A stretch of DNA of 64,000 nt. Origin: Castor canadensis (lineage: Eukaryota; Chordata; Mammalia; Rodentia; Castoridae). The stretch is taken from positions 60,668,501-60,732,500 of the forward strand of contig NC_133394.1 of the NCBI RefSeq assembly GCF_047511655.1. Direction: 5' to 3'. A program made the position numbers and the translations under genes. Numbering within the stretch: the stretch's first letter is position 1; every line of letters begins with the position of its first letter. Positions 11,610 to 22,529 of this stretch are shown piece by piece. Below the pieces are notes generated by a model that was not told the DNA's origin, did no database searches, and was given only the letters and a program-made list of their open reading frames with translations.

Positions 11610-12566
11610 GATCTGCTTGCTCAAAAGGGTTTATTCCTTCTTGAGTCTTCCTGTCTCACTCTAGTCTCTATATGTAAAAGTCCTTTAAGTATCTTCTGTA
11701 GTGCTGGCTTGGTAGTCATGAATTCCTTTAGTTTTTCCTTGTTGTGGAAGGTTTTAATTTCTCCTTCAATTAGGAAGGATAGTTTTGCTGGATAGACTAG
11801 TCTAGTGCTTTCTTTCAGGGACTGAATTATATCTTTCCATGACCTTCTTGAGTTTAGAGTTTGAGTTGAGAAATCTGCTGTTATTCTAATGGGTTTGTCT
11901 TTATATGTCACTTGTCTTTTTTTTTTTGCAGCTTTCAGAATTCTTTCTTTGTTCTGTGTGCTGATTGTTTGATTATGATATGTCTGTGGGTTTTTCTTTT
12001 TGGTTCTGATGGTTTGGTGTTCTGTAAGCTTCGTGAAGCTTTCTCCATGTGTTTGAGTATTTTCAACACACAGTGTCTCTTTCTTTCTCAAGTTTAGGGA
12101 AGTTTTCAGCTATTATTTTATTGAATAGGTTGTCAATGCCTTTAGTTTGTATCTCCTCTCCTTCATCTACACCCATGATTCATAGGTTTGGTCTTTTCAT
12201 GGTGTCCCAGATATCTTACATGTTCCATTCATATTTTCTTAGCATTCTTTCATTATCTCTTATTGTTTGGTCTAATTCCTCCACTTTGTCTTCTGTTTTT
12301 GATACTCTATTTTCAACTTGCTCCACTCTGTTCACCAAGCTTTTGATTGAGGCTTTTATTTGGAATATTGAGTTGTTTATTTTGGATTAATTATTTTCTA
12401 AGGTTTCCATATCTTTTTTGATTTCCTCTTTCATATCCTAGATAGTCTTCTTAATTTCATTCATCTGTTTGTATTCTCTTTGAGCTCATTTAATTGTTTA
12501 TTCACATCCTTTTTGAGGTCAAATACTAGCTCTTGTGTTTCTTCTTTGAAGTCTTTAATCATTTTT
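11610..12566 (-). pseudogene. L1 ORF1 remnant (copy A)
   Basis: The C-terminal half of ORF1 is open over 11,621-12,091 and shows the blocks ERILKAAKKKRQVTYKDKP, ITADFSTQTL, VYPAKLSF and MTTKPALQKILKG. Further 5' the coiled-coil segment (MIKDFKEETQELVFDLKKD, near 12,562) is legible but broken by stops. At the position of the TAG in L1-1 and L1-3 this copy has a sense codon (Tyr), so that stop is derived. ORF1 is cut at 12,566 by the U6 junction. Confidence 0.85.
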
Positions 12567-12672
12567 AAAAATCTGGAATGTTTCATGAATTTGTGTGTTA
12601 TTCTTATCTAGAGACCATGCTAACCTTCTCTCTATCATTCAATTTTAGTATATGTGCTGCCAAAGTGAGCAC
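12567..12672 (-). pseudogene. U6 snRNA pseudogene fused to L1 copy A
   Basis: The minus strand matches U6 spliceosomal RNA along its full length. It starts GTGCTCACTTTGGCAGCACA (U6 has GTGCTCGCTTCGGCAGCACA), keeps TATACTAAAATTG, AGAGAAG and TTAGCATGG, then CACAAATTCATGAA, and ends CCAGATTTTT for U6 CCATATTTTT. Scattered substitutions, mostly C-to-T or G-to-A, show it is old. Its oligo-T end joins L1 ORF1 sequence in the same orientation. A U6 5' part on a 5'-truncated L1 is the known product of template switching during L1 reverse transcription. Confidence 0.92.
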
Positions 12673-13143
12673 TCACTGCTTTTCTTACACTGAATGTGAA
12701 CCATTTTCCTTCTTCTAACCATACTAATGAGAACATTACTTAAACACCAAGCAGTACAGAATTGGAAGCAAATAAAGTGTTCTCTGACCAGATTTTCTTT
12801 GAGTATGAAGAGAGAATTTTCAGGAAGTCAAGTGTTTATGAAATTTAGGCAAGTCTATATACTTTTTAGCACTTCACTTACTGCATCTATATAATGAGAA
12901 ACTTTGATTAAATTACAAGTCCTTCCAATGCTGAAATTTAATTATGGTTGATTATCACAAATCATCCTAAGATTAAAAATTGAGAGTTGAACAATGTATC
13001 TTTAATAATAATGACAATTATCAAGCACTAAATGTATGCTTATCATTTAATGTTTTCCATAGGACTTGGAGAAATTAGTCTCTACCTTGAACTATCCAAT
13101 ATTTTCAAAGGAAAATTCAAGTAGATAAGCAGATTAAAGAAGT
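12673..13143. other. Spacer with possible MIR fragment
   Basis: No gene is seen. About 13,005-13,140 weakly resembles a MIR core (a 'caagcactaaatgtatgctt' phrase, then a pattern like the usual 'ttacaga..ggaaa' region). I cannot confirm the family. Confidence 0.3.
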
Positions 13144-13637
13144 CATTCTATGGGAAGGGGACAAAGGAAGAGTGAAGAGGATTAGAGGAGATGAACCAAT
13201 TGGGGTTGTAATACATATATGCTTGGAACTATCACATGGATACTCCCTGTGCAGCTATCCTATCTCAAACTAGCAAAAAAAGAAAATCAGACTTTTCTTT
13301 CATCTTGTATCTTTTTTTATCTTTTATCTACAAAATCAGAGGACAGGAGGGCAGAATAGGTCCTGCTCCAGTGTAGGGGAAGGGTTGGCACCAGTGGGAG
13401 GGAGGAGGTGGCAGGGAAAGGGGGTAGGAGAATGAATACAGTGCAAAAAATGTGTACACATATAAGTAAATGCAAAATGACACCTGTTGAAACTATTCTA
13501 GGAATTGGGGGAGGAGAGATAAAAGAGAGTGATAGAGGGGGTGAATTCAAGTATGATATATTGTAAAAACCCTTATAAGTGCTGTAGTGCACCCCCACCA
13601 AGAACAACAATAAAGAAAAAAGAAGACAACATTCTAT
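13144..13637 (+). mobile_element. 5'-truncated L1 3' UTR fragment (family D)
   Basis: The sequence closely parallels 33,985-34,262 and the end of 57,640-58,417, where it follows recognisable ORF2 C-terminal sequence, so it is an L1 3' UTR. It ends in an A-rich tail (near 13,605-13,625). An 8-base direct repeat, CATTCTAT, flanks it at 13,144-13,151 and 13,630-13,637 and is a candidate target-site duplication. Confidence 0.7.
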
Positions 13638-13924
13638 ATATCTTTAATATTTCTTCATTGAATTTACTTACACTTCTTAGCTAGATTTTCTTCTGAGAAT
13701 GGAGGATTCAAAGATGAATAAAACATGATCTTCATCCTCCAAGAGTTCACAGTCAAGGTAGTATGTTTAAAAATGATTACAAAAGCATGACCATGGCAAA
13801 CCAAATAAGTTTATAAATTGGTTTCCTCTTACCACCTGTAGCTGATATCATCTTCCTTCATTAAAGTTATATAGCTGTGTTTAGTGTAAGTGCTGAATTC
13901 TTGGATTTCCTACTAGGGCATTTC

Positions 13925-14010
13925 AGAGTCATATATTTCTTAGATTGTAAATTTGATGAAGGCAGGGCATATATGCATTATTTAAGTTGTAATTCTAGCA
14001 CTTAACCACC
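13925..14010 (+). repeat. L2/MIR 3'-end fragment
   Basis: The pattern 'agattgtaaatttgatgaaggcaggg...tctagcactta...ctggcatggag' matches the common 3' region of L2/MIR elements ('taagctcc..gagggcaggg...cctagcac...cctggcacat'). Confidence 0.55.
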
Positions 14011-14011
14011 G

Positions 14012-14195
14012 GGACTGGCATGGAGAGCACAAATAGACTCTAACGCAGTGATAGTGGGAGGCCTGAATACCCCACCATCACCAATAGATAGGTCATCCAG
14101 GCAAAAGATCAACAATGGAACTTCAGGACTACTCCACACATTACACTAAATAGACATGGTTGATATCTGTGTTTTGTATAGAATTAATTTTTAAT
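14012..14195 (+). mobile_element. Short L1 ORF2 endonuclease fragment
   Basis: The plus strand encodes a degraded piece of the endonuclease domain (NAVIVGGLNTPPSPIDRSSR; compare [20 protein letters not shown] in the young copies). The catalytic Asp of GDFN has become Gly. It lies in the opposite orientation to the neighbouring L1 copy A. Confidence 0.7.
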
Positions 14196-15185
14196 CATGC
14201 CTAGAAGCTAATAGAGAGGACATATATTTAATTGTGAATACAGTTAAAGTTTTAATTATAAAATTGTCTTTTTAAATATTTATTCTGGGTATTCTTAGAA
14301 ACTGTTATGATATAATCCCTTTGTTAGCTCAATGTACCATATATTTTCCTTTCCTAATAAATTAATTTATCATAGTTTTATTTAAGTAGCAGTTTCTTTA
14401 CACAATATTTAAAATATGTTTCAATTTGAAAAAAATGACTTCATATATAACTATAAACATATAGTTATATTTATATTACTTTCTGGACCAAAAATCTCAG
14501 TAAAACATACTTATATTTTGTAAGTGGACAATAATTTTGATTATTTTTTCACATTCTTAGGAATGCAAGTGATACAGATAAGAAGAGGAACTGGAATATG
14601 CAGTCAAGTTAAAAAAAAAAACGTTAGATTCCTCTCCAGCCCACACAGTTCTGAATGAAATTGTATTACTAGTTACATAGAACAATACTTGTGGAAAACT
14701 ATTATTGTTTAGTCATTAAAGTAATGAAATTTAAACTAACCATTTTTTGAAAAACATGGTTTACAAGTTGAGTGGCTTGGGCAAATAGGTAACCACTATC
14801 CCCCCACTTTAAGCTTAGGGCTGTTAATTTTAATTTCTAGCACCCCTCCCCCGATGACTATACACACAATTTACATTTATGTTAAAAAATTAACCTTCTC
14901 TTGCATCTCTTCACATAACAGAGTTGTATGGGTAGTGACAGTCCTCTCCAACCTCATCTTCATCTACTCTCATGTAGTTCCTCCTTTCTTTGGCCACTCC
15001 AGTCTCACCCCAGCTGCTCTCAGATCTTGACATCTTTCTTATCTCAGTGACTTCATCCACCTCTATCCTTTTCTCTTTTTTGACCTTACAAAGCCTGTTC
15101 TGGCCACCTGTTAGTCACTTCCCTTTGTTTATTTAATAATGTGTATTGAAATTTGTATTTAGTCTTTGCCTTTAAAAATTTACAT
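14196..15185. other. AT-rich sequence, nothing assigned
   Basis: I see no open frame of note, RNA gene or confident repeat in this stretch. Confidence 0.4.
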
Positions 15186-15640
15186 GCAGCAAACTTCTTC
15201 TTTAAAACCTCTCACTCCCATCTGAAGGAAATATCACTGGAAAATTCCATGGTAATGGCTAGACATCTCTCCCTCACCCCTGTCCCCCAGGCTTGCACAG
15301 TCACCCTTTCCCATTGGCTTCACCATAAGTAGTCTGTTGCCTCTGTGTACCCTTGGTGGAATGTAATGATTCTTTCTGCCAGCCCTTAGTTTGGCTAATT
15401 CTACACTAAAAAAATAAACTCACACTTTGATTCTCATTCCTTTAATTGATGAGGCTCCCTGCATGGTGCATCAACATTGCTTATTTCTCTCATATTTCAC
15501 TGGCCACCAGAACTTAATTATTGTGATACATTTGTCAGTTTTCTAAGGACAGGTATAGTTTATTAATTTTTATACCCACCTACAATTATTCCAGTGATTA
15601 CTACACAGCAGGTGCTCAATAGTGTATATCTGTTGAAGAC
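15186..15640 (+). repeat. Probable L2 fragment
   Basis: The end, 'acagcaggtgctcaatagtg', matches the typical L2/MIR 3' end ('agtaggtgctcaataaatg'), and pyrimidine-rich blocks before it fit the L2 3' region. Divergence is high, so the left boundary is uncertain. Confidence 0.45.
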
Positions 15641-16011
15641 TTAATTAAAACGAGAGCCCCTGAAAACAGGCTGAACATGAATGATCTCTGAATGTCTAAC
15701 TGCCCCTCAGATGAATTTCTAGATAAGGTGGATAAGGAACTTGGGCCTCCATGACACATCCTGGAGCTTGAGCACAGGAACCTCAGTTCTTCCATCTGAG
15801 AATGAGTGAGCTGGGATAGTTTGTCATTTCTTTTTCATTTCTGTTTATATTTCATCAATACATTTTGAATTTCCAGGTAGCTTGGGGAAAGTAATTTAAA
15901 GTGGGTCACATAATTTTCCAATTATTTAATGTTTTTTATATTTTAACCAAACAAGTTTTTCCTATATCGTGAAAATAAAGTAATTATGCAATGACAAAGT
16001 AGAAAAGGAAG

Positions 16012-16180
16012 TAATGAAGATTTATTTGACCACCTCCTATGCCATAGGTTCTGAGGTAGACCCTTTGAATCCTTTTTCTCATTCAGTTCTCATGGTTGCT
16101 GTAAGAGGGATGTACAATTATCACTATTTGAAGATTTAAAACAAAAACCTAGATAACTGAATCACATTATGATATCCTTT
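16012..16180 (+). repeat. MIR SINE fragment
   Basis: It follows MIR order: 'ttatttgaccacctcctatg' (consensus 'attgagcacctactatg'), then 'ttctcattcagttctcatgg', then 'attatcactatttgaagatt', then 'ctgaatcacat'. This is a mammal-wide tRNA-derived SINE, much diverged. Confidence 0.65.
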
Positions 16181-18039
16181 TTGTAGTGCTGTCTCTCTAC
16201 TTACAGGGCTGTGAACATTCATAGTCAAGTATTTTAAAACTATGGAATTTTTATAGACCAAGGCAGTGATTCTTTGCTATTATCTGGTTGGAGTAACCAG
16301 GAAATGCTATTTCACTCAAGGGCATTATTATTTTAACATTTAGTCATTTATGAGAAGAGAATTTATTAAAGTTTAAAGAGTGCAGTAACAGAGATTGGAG
16401 GAAGAAAAGAGATGGATGGAGATGTAGAAAAAGAAAGAACATTCATTTTAGAGGGACTAACTAGTAAGACTTATAGCATAATGGCAGATAGTCATGGAGT
16501 CTTAAATCTGAAAATTTGAAGGTTAGTGGCTCACATGCATGAGCAATTTGTACACATACAAACAATATTTGTGAGGAGGAGAAATCTGATTATCTATCTA
16601 CCTATCTGTCATCTATCAAGTATTACTGAAAATTTTTATCACTACAATAAAGGAAATTAATAAACAATTTATCTGGATGATGGGATTAACACTCTCAAAC
16701 AGGGGATAAAATAACTAACTCACCTATAATTGGCAAAATATTTGCCTCACCTACCATCATTTAAAAATTTTCAGTTTTGTCCATATTTTGAGATAGTTAT
16801 AATTTAAAAAATATGACTAATTAGTACAAAAAAATTCAGTAGAATCTAGGACTGATGATAATCTACAAACTGGAAAATCAGTCTTTAATAAATAGTGGGC
16901 TTATGATTTCTTACAAATTCATTTCTTTTCTATGATATTTACATCTGTTTCATCCATTAGCCTTATATTTTTGATTCAGTCATATAAAATGTTAGGGACT
17001 TTTCTCAAAAAAGTGGTGCAAACTTTGAAAATAAGTTGTGTTTGTGAAAACTATTCAAAATTAGAATTATGGAAATTAATTTTAAACCTCTGAAGATGTA
17101 ATTCCATGCAGATGAGAGAATATTTATGCTTACCTAGAGATTTAGCATGTGTATTACTGTAAGTTATTCAGTTAGAAAGCTGGTTAATCAAGCTTAGTGA
17201 AATGTTTTGCTAACATGATCTTGAAACAATTATTTTCATAATTAAAATATTAGTCTACTTTAGAAACCTTTGTAACCAAACTCAATCTGAGAACTATTGT
17301 AACATGTTAATAATCCATACTTTTATCATGACATAACTTGCAACTTCCTTTTGTGTCTAAAAACATTTTGATCAAATAGTTGAACACATATTTAGCAAAA
17401 GAATAAGTAGAGTCGAACCTAGATGCTATTACATAATATAATTGGTTTCCAAAACTGAAGCTGGAAGATTGAACATAAAATATTTGGGAGAGTACCTTGG
17501 CAGTGGATGGATTAGGTAACCTGAGAATCTTCCAAATAAAGATACCTGAAAAGGAAAGGAAAATACAATAAACACATTGTAGAAGCATACCTGATGTTGC
17601 AACAAAAAATGGAAAATCCCCATGGATGAAGGATGCAAGCAAAGCAGGGTTATGGGGTCAATATTGTGGGAAGGCAATCCCTAGAAGGAAATCTGTGAGC
17701 AGATTTTCTCAGATCCCTGGAAGAAAGAGGAGGAGAGGTATGGGAGTAGAGGGTATTTTGTGTTTTAATGGCCATATAGGCATAAAACCTGTTTTTAATG
17801 AGGATGTGGGATCAAAACTCAAAACATGTTTTTGACCCTTGGAAGTATTTACCTCAGTGAAATTGTGGCTGACAAAATTTACTCACTGGAATATAGGAAG
17901 AAGACAGAAAGCACAGGCCCTATATGGAAAATGCCATGTGCTTTGAGTTTTATTAGCATGGATCAACCTTCACACAGTTTGGATCTTAAATATGAATTAC
18001 ATGAAAGAAACCTCAAGCCAAGAATTTAACTTAAAAAGT
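16181..18039. other. No assigned gene; short CTAT tract
   Basis: Mostly AT-rich non-repetitive sequence. A short CTAT/ATCT tract lies near 16,590-16,618. Open frames of 60-111 codons near 17,307-18,029 have no recognisable domain, start context or splice structure, and I do not call them genes. Confidence 0.4.
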
Positions 18040-18210
18040 AGTCTTTGTTGCCTTACAGAATAAGCATCTTCTGTCAAGAGTAACATTGAGGTTATATAAA
18101 GAGCTCAAAAATTAAACAGGGGATTAATATCCAGAATACATAAAAAATTCAAAAATTAAAGATAAAAAAGAGCAAATAGTCTAATCAATAAATGAGTAAA
18201 TGAGCTGAAT
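18040..18210 (+). mobile_element. Old plus-strand L1 ORF2 fragment, left piece
   Basis: The DNA parallels the L1 ORF2 region 'gggattaatatccagaatac...aaatgag...gagctgaa' (protein pattern GLI..IY.ELK...WA.ELN). It breaks off at 18,210 and resumes at 20,374 ('agcatccttagccatcagg', the usual L1 'catccttagccatcaggga'). A minus-strand L1 lies between. Confidence 0.7.
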
Positions 18211-18220
18211 AGATGATTTT

Positions 18221-20373
18221 CTATTTTTATAAATTTTTATTAGGATACATTCATTATACAGGGGCATTCATAGTGACAATTCCAATTAGACATATATTAT
18301 ACATTATTTACATTGTCCCAATTGTCTCTCCCCTCAGCCCTCTCTTCACTCCACTTAAAGCAATTTCAAGAGGTTTCTTAGTTCTACTTCATATACATAC
18401 ATGAAGTCCTTCTACCATATACTGTCACCTTAATCTCCTTCATTCACCCTCCCCCTCCCACTAGTACTGCCCCCCACAGACTGTATGAATTTTACAGTCC
18501 TGTATTTTATTATTAATATTTAAGTTAATATTCAAAGGCATTTCTCAATGTATAGCCACTATGGGTATGCTTTACTTTGGTCCTTTCAAGGCATCCATTA
18601 CTTTCCCTTATCCTTTTATCTTCTACCTCCCATTTTTTAACAGCTTTCAGTACACATCCTTATATCCTTTACCTTCACATTTTATGTTTTATGATATTAT
18701 TGATGCTCTATCATTCTCTTTTCCTTTCCCTCTTTTCCCAACTTAAATAGAGTATTCAAACAAGTTCTATATCTGAGGTTGCATATGATCATGATTGTTT
18801 TTGTGCATGTTTATCTTTTGGATCTACCTTCTGTGTATGAGAAAAAATGTATATTTTTGAGCCTGGTTTATGTCATGTAACATGATGTCTTTCAGTTGTA
18901 TCCATTTACCTTCAAACCACATGTCATTATTCCTTGTGGCTAAATAGTACTCCATTGTGCATATATATCAACAGTATCTTGACACATTCATCAGCTGTAA
19001 AAGCACCTGGGTTGTTTCCAAAGCTTGGTTATGGTGAATAATGCTGTGATGACCATAGTGTGAAAGTGTCTCTATTGTATCCTGTCTTATGTTCCTTTAA
19101 GTAGCGGTATCACTATGTCATATGACAGTTTTATCTTTAGCTTTTTGAGGAATCTCCATACTGCTTTCCATAGTGGTTGTGCGATTTAGCATTCCCACAA
19201 GCAGTGTTATTAGGGTTCCTGTTTCACTGCATCCTTGCCAGCATTTGTTGTTGTTACTACCCTTGATTATGGCCATTTTAACCAGGATGAGGTGAACTCT
19301 AAGTGTTGTTTTGATTTATATCTCTTTTATAAGCAGGGAAGTTGATCACTTCTTCATGTATTTACTGTCACCTCTTCCTTTGAGAATTCCCTGTTAAATT
19401 TATATGCCCATTCCTTCATAAATGATGCTAATTCTTTGGAGGTTGAGTGTTTTGAGTTCACTGTAGATTCTGGATATTAGTCCCTTATTGGATGAGTAGC
19501 TGGCAAAGATTTTCTCCCATTCTGTGGGCTGTCTCTTGAGTCTGGTGACTGTTTTCTTTGCTGTGTAGAAGCTCTTCAATTTGATGCAGTCCCATCTGTT
19601 CATTATTTCTCTTAGATGCTGGGTCTTTTGAGTTCTGTTTAGGAAGTCATTCCCTATACCTATCTGTTTCAGTGTATTTACTGCTTCCTGGAGTTGTTTC
19701 CATTTCAGGCCTTATATTAAGGCCTTTGATCCACTTTGAGTTGATTTTGATACAAGGTGAAAGACAGGGATTTAGTTTCAGCCTTCTACATGTGGATATT
19801 CAGTTTCCCCAGCAGCATTTGTTGCAGAGCCTGCCTTTTCTCTATCATGTGTTTTGCGCTCCTTCATTGAAGATAAGTTGGCTGTAGATGCATGGGTTTA
19901 TGTCTGCCTTTTCTGTTCTGATCCATTGGTCTTCCTGTCTGCTTTTATGCCAATAGCATGCTGTTTTTATTGTTATGGCTCTGTAGCATAGCTTGAAGTT
20001 GGCTATTATGATACCTCCAGCAATGGACTTTTTGCTCCTAATTGCTTTGGCTATTCTAGGTCTTTTTTCCTATGCATTTCAAGATTCATTTTTCTATTTC
20101 TGTGCAGAGTGTCACTTGAATTTTGTTAGGGATTGCATTGAACATGTAGCGTGCTTTTGGTAGTGTGGCCATTTTCACAATGTTGATTCCAGCAATCCAT
20201 GAGAATAGAAGGTCTTTCTATCTTCTGATGTCTTTGATTTCTCTCTTCAGTGGCTTTATAGTTTTCATTAAAAAGGTCTTCAGTTTCCTTTGTGAAATTT
20301 ATTCCAAGGTACCTTATTGTTTTTAGGCTATTGTAAATGGGATTGTTTCCCTGATTTCTTTCTCATTCTTAAC
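18221..20373 (-). mobile_element. Old 5'-truncated L1 (copy C), nested
   Basis: A minus-strand L1 of the same family as copy A: both 3' UTRs share the phrases 'aaatttttattaggaa/ta' and 'cattcatagtgacaattc'. It runs from the 3' end at 18,221 through ORF2 C-terminal sequence and breaks off near 20,373. The flanks carry a 10-base repeat AGATGATTTT at 18,211-18,220 and 20,374-20,383, a candidate target-site duplication. ORF2 is broken throughout; one 67-codon open piece (19,400-19,603) matches the '[19 protein letters not shown]' region. Confidence 0.85.
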
Positions 20374-20480
20374 AGATGATTTTTAAATAAAGAAATAAAG
20401 ACATCCAATAAATACCTGAAAAATGTTTAGCATCCTTAGCCATCAGGAAAATTTAAATCAAATTTACCCTGAGAGGACAC
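20374..20480 (+). mobile_element. Old plus-strand L1 ORF2 fragment, right piece
   Basis: This continues the L1 ORF2 reading interrupted at 18,210. It shows 'agcatccttagccatcagg' and 'aaatcaaatttaccctgaga', a diverged form of the conserved '..[14 protein letters not shown]' coding block. Confidence 0.7.
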
Positions 20481-20706
20481 TCCAAGATGCCAGATTATTG
20501 ACTTACCCCAGATAGCCGTGCTTCAACAAACCTGCAAGTTCACCTTAGGTTCCTGGCAGCAAAGGCAGTTGGTCTGATTAGTTTGCTAAATAAGTGGCTG
20601 CCAACATGTACACAGACCATATCTATAATGACCAACCTCTAATTAAGCCTTTTAAAGTGCAATTCCATTGTAGGCACTTGGGCATCTCCAGGAACATGCT
20701 GTGCCA
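20481..20706. other. Unassigned spacer
   Basis: This is of more balanced composition than its surroundings, and I recognise no repeat or gene. It continues on the far side of the L1-4 insertion, near 21,621. Confidence 0.35.
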
Positions 20707-20722
20707 TTGGTGGGTGTTTTTT
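20707..20722. repeat. Target-site duplication of L1-4, left copy
   Basis: TTGGTGGGTGTTTTTT here pairs with TTGGCGGGTGTTTTTT at 21,605-21,620: 16 bases with one mismatch, flanking the L1 fragment exactly. Confidence 0.8.
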
Positions 20723-21604
20723 TATAATTTTTATTTTTTTATTATTCATATGTGCATACAAGGCTTGGGTCATTTCTCCTCCCTGCCCCCACCCCCTCCG
20801 TTACCACCCACTCCACCCCCTCCCTCTCCCCCCCACCCCCTCAATACCCAGCAGAAACTATTTTGCCCGTATTTCTAATTTTGTTGTAGAGAGAGTATAA
20901 GCAATATTAGGAAGGACCAAGGGTTTTTGCTAGTTGAGATAAGGATAGCTATACAGGGAGTTGACTCACATTAATTTCCTGTGCATGTGTGTTACCTTCT
21001 AAGTTAATTCTTTTTAATCTCACCTTTTCTGTAGTTCCTGGTCCCCTTCTCCTATTGGCCTCAGCTGCTTTTAAGGTATCTGCTTTAGTTTCTCTGCGTT
21101 GAGGGCAACAAATGCTAGCTAATATTTTAGGTGTCTTACCTATCCTCACACCTCCCTTGTGTGCTCTCGCTTTTATCATGTGCTCAATGTCCAATCCCCT
21201 TGTTGTGTTTGCCCTTGATCTAATGTCCACATATGAGGGAGAACAAACAACTTTTGGTCTTTTAGGCCAGGCTAACCTCACTCAGAATGATGTTCTCCAA
21301 TTCCATCCATTTACTGGCTAATGATAACATTTCATTCTTCTTCATGGCTGCATAAAATTCCATTGTGTATAGATACCACATTTTCTTGATCCATTTGTCA
21401 TTAGAGGGGCATCTTGGCTGTTTCCATAACTTGGCTATTGTGAATAGTGCCGCAATAAACATGGTGCCTCTGGAGTAACCTGTGCCACAGTCTTTTGGAT
21501 ATATCCCCAAGAGTGGTATTGCTGGATCAAATGATAGCTCAATGTTTAGCTTTTTACGTAGCCTTCAAATTTTTTCCAGAGTGGTTGTACTAGTTTACAT
21601 GCCC
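20723..21604 (-). mobile_element. 5'-truncated young-type L1 (L1-4)
   Basis: About 880 bases: a T-rich edge (A-tail), the G-rich 3' UTR tract and the ORF2 C terminus, ending near 21,604. It belongs to the family of L1-1, L1-2 and L1-3 but has more differences, so it is older. The open piece 21,262-21,510 encodes the last ORF2 residues (IYPKDC..., [17 protein letters not shown]). Confidence 0.9.
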
Positions 21605-21620
21605 TTGGCGGGTGTTTTTT
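21605..21620. repeat. Target-site duplication of L1-4, right copy
   Basis: Right partner of the 20,707-20,722 repeat; one C/T difference. It directly follows the truncated 5' end of L1-4. Confidence 0.8.
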
Positions 21621-22093
21621 GTTTGTTTTTTATTTTCTGGAACATTGTAGCATCCAACATACTAAGACTACCAGAAGTGCAAATATTGGCACACAGAACT
21701 GTGAGTCTTCCAGAACTTGGGGACTCCCAATCTGTTGATAAAGGGAACAAGCACTGTGCCAACCACCAGCCACCAAGTACTGGCCAGCAACCACCAACAA
21801 TTGACCACAGAACACTGACTGACCTGAGAATCCAGAGAGAAGTACCCACAAACCATTCAGATGAACTCGTACTTTCAGTCTTGAGGGCTGACACGCAGTC
21901 CTTGCAGGCATCTGACTGCATCCCCCCCAGCTTATTAAGCTTTTGGCCTCATAACTGAATGAAATCTTCCACCCTGCTAAGTGTGGGAGGTGTGCTGTGG
22001 CTTGTGGCTCTGCTCACACTTCTCTATACAAAGGATGACAGTGTGACTGCAGGCTAGCCAAGCCTGAACCCAGTCAGTGGGAAGTAACTTATT

Positions 22094-22106
22094 TGACTAC
22101 CTCTGA
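22094..22106. repeat. Target-site duplication of 5S insertion, left copy
   Basis: TGACTACCTCTGA is repeated perfectly at 22,144-22,156, directly abutting the 5S-derived segment on both sides. Confidence 0.85.
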
Positions 22107-22143
22107 CGAGATCGGGCGCATTCAGGGTGGTATGGCCGTAGAC
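22107..22143 (-). pseudogene. 5S rRNA 5'-end fragment, tailless retropseudogene
   Basis: The minus strand begins GTCTACGGCCATACCACCCT, the exact first 20 nt of vertebrate 5S rRNA, and continues to nt 37 (ending CCCGATCTCG) with one substitution (T for C within GAACGCG). The match stops inside 5S; there is no A-tail. The two bases beyond nt 37 also fit 5S but belong to the duplication, so a 2-base microhomology is possible. Perfect 13-base direct repeats flank it. A preserved 5' end, missing 3' end, no tail and a duplication fit the 'tailless retropseudogene' class described in mammals. Confidence 0.9.
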
Positions 22144-22156
22144 TGACTACCTCTGA
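22144..22156. repeat. Target-site duplication of 5S insertion, right copy
   Basis: Perfect copy of 22,094-22,106. Confidence 0.85.
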
Positions 22157-22529
22157 AAAGCCTACTAGTGAGCTGAATCTGACTGCCTTCCCAGAGAAGA
22201 GCTTTTGGCCAAAAAATCAGTTAAAGTTCCCAGACATGCTCCCTGAGAAGGAGGGCCAATGCTTCCTTCTCAGTTCTCTCCCACAACCTCTGAGAAGTCT
22301 CATAGCTAAGCAAGCTAGAACTGACTGCACCTGATAACAAGAACCTTTGCTAAATAGCTTTAGTAGAGCCCCCAAACCTGCCTGGTGGGGAGGGGCACTG
22401 CTATGGCAACTGAGTACAGAATATCTATCCTAAGGAGGGGAAAGAACCAAGAAAAACCTCTGTCTGAAAGGACTCAGACTTGCATGACTTCTGGGAGGTG
22501 GCACCACCCAGCGGGGACACTAAGAACTG

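Larger units (their letters stand above)
10634..12566 (-). mobile_element. Old L1 (copy A), 5' part, right of nested insertion
   Basis: This is the continuation of the old minus-strand L1 after L1-1. It contains the endonuclease half of ORF2 and most of ORF1, and ends inside the ORF1 coiled coil at 12,566. There it joins the 3' oligo-U end of a U6 pseudogene directly, with no intervening A-tail. The copy is therefore 5'-truncated with U6 attached at its 5' end. Confidence 0.88.
21621..22529. other. Non-coding region upstream of old L1 copy B; contains 5S insertion
   Basis: No gene seen. Composition is more balanced than average, and the sequence precedes the ORF1 remnant of a plus-strand L1, so it may be part of that element's 5' UTR; I cannot confirm this. 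Open frames here (up to 158 codons) cross from L1-4 into this region and are chance frames. The 5S rRNA-derived insertion at 22,107-22,143 lies inside. Confidence 0.35.

Noticed and set aside
12567..12672. Active U6 snRNA gene
   Set aside because: Many substitutions in conserved positions (for example the region of the ACAGAGA box reads AGAGAGA), and it is fused to L1 sequence; I see no upstream PSE/TATA arrangement.
17307..18029. Open frames of 60-111 codons suggesting a small gene
   Set aside because: No domain, no homology that I recognise, no splice or promoter context; the length is within chance for AT-rich DNA.
21482..21958. 158-codon frame and its minus-strand partners
   Set aside because: They cross the boundary of a truncated L1 into unrelated non-coding sequence. 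No protein family is recognisable.
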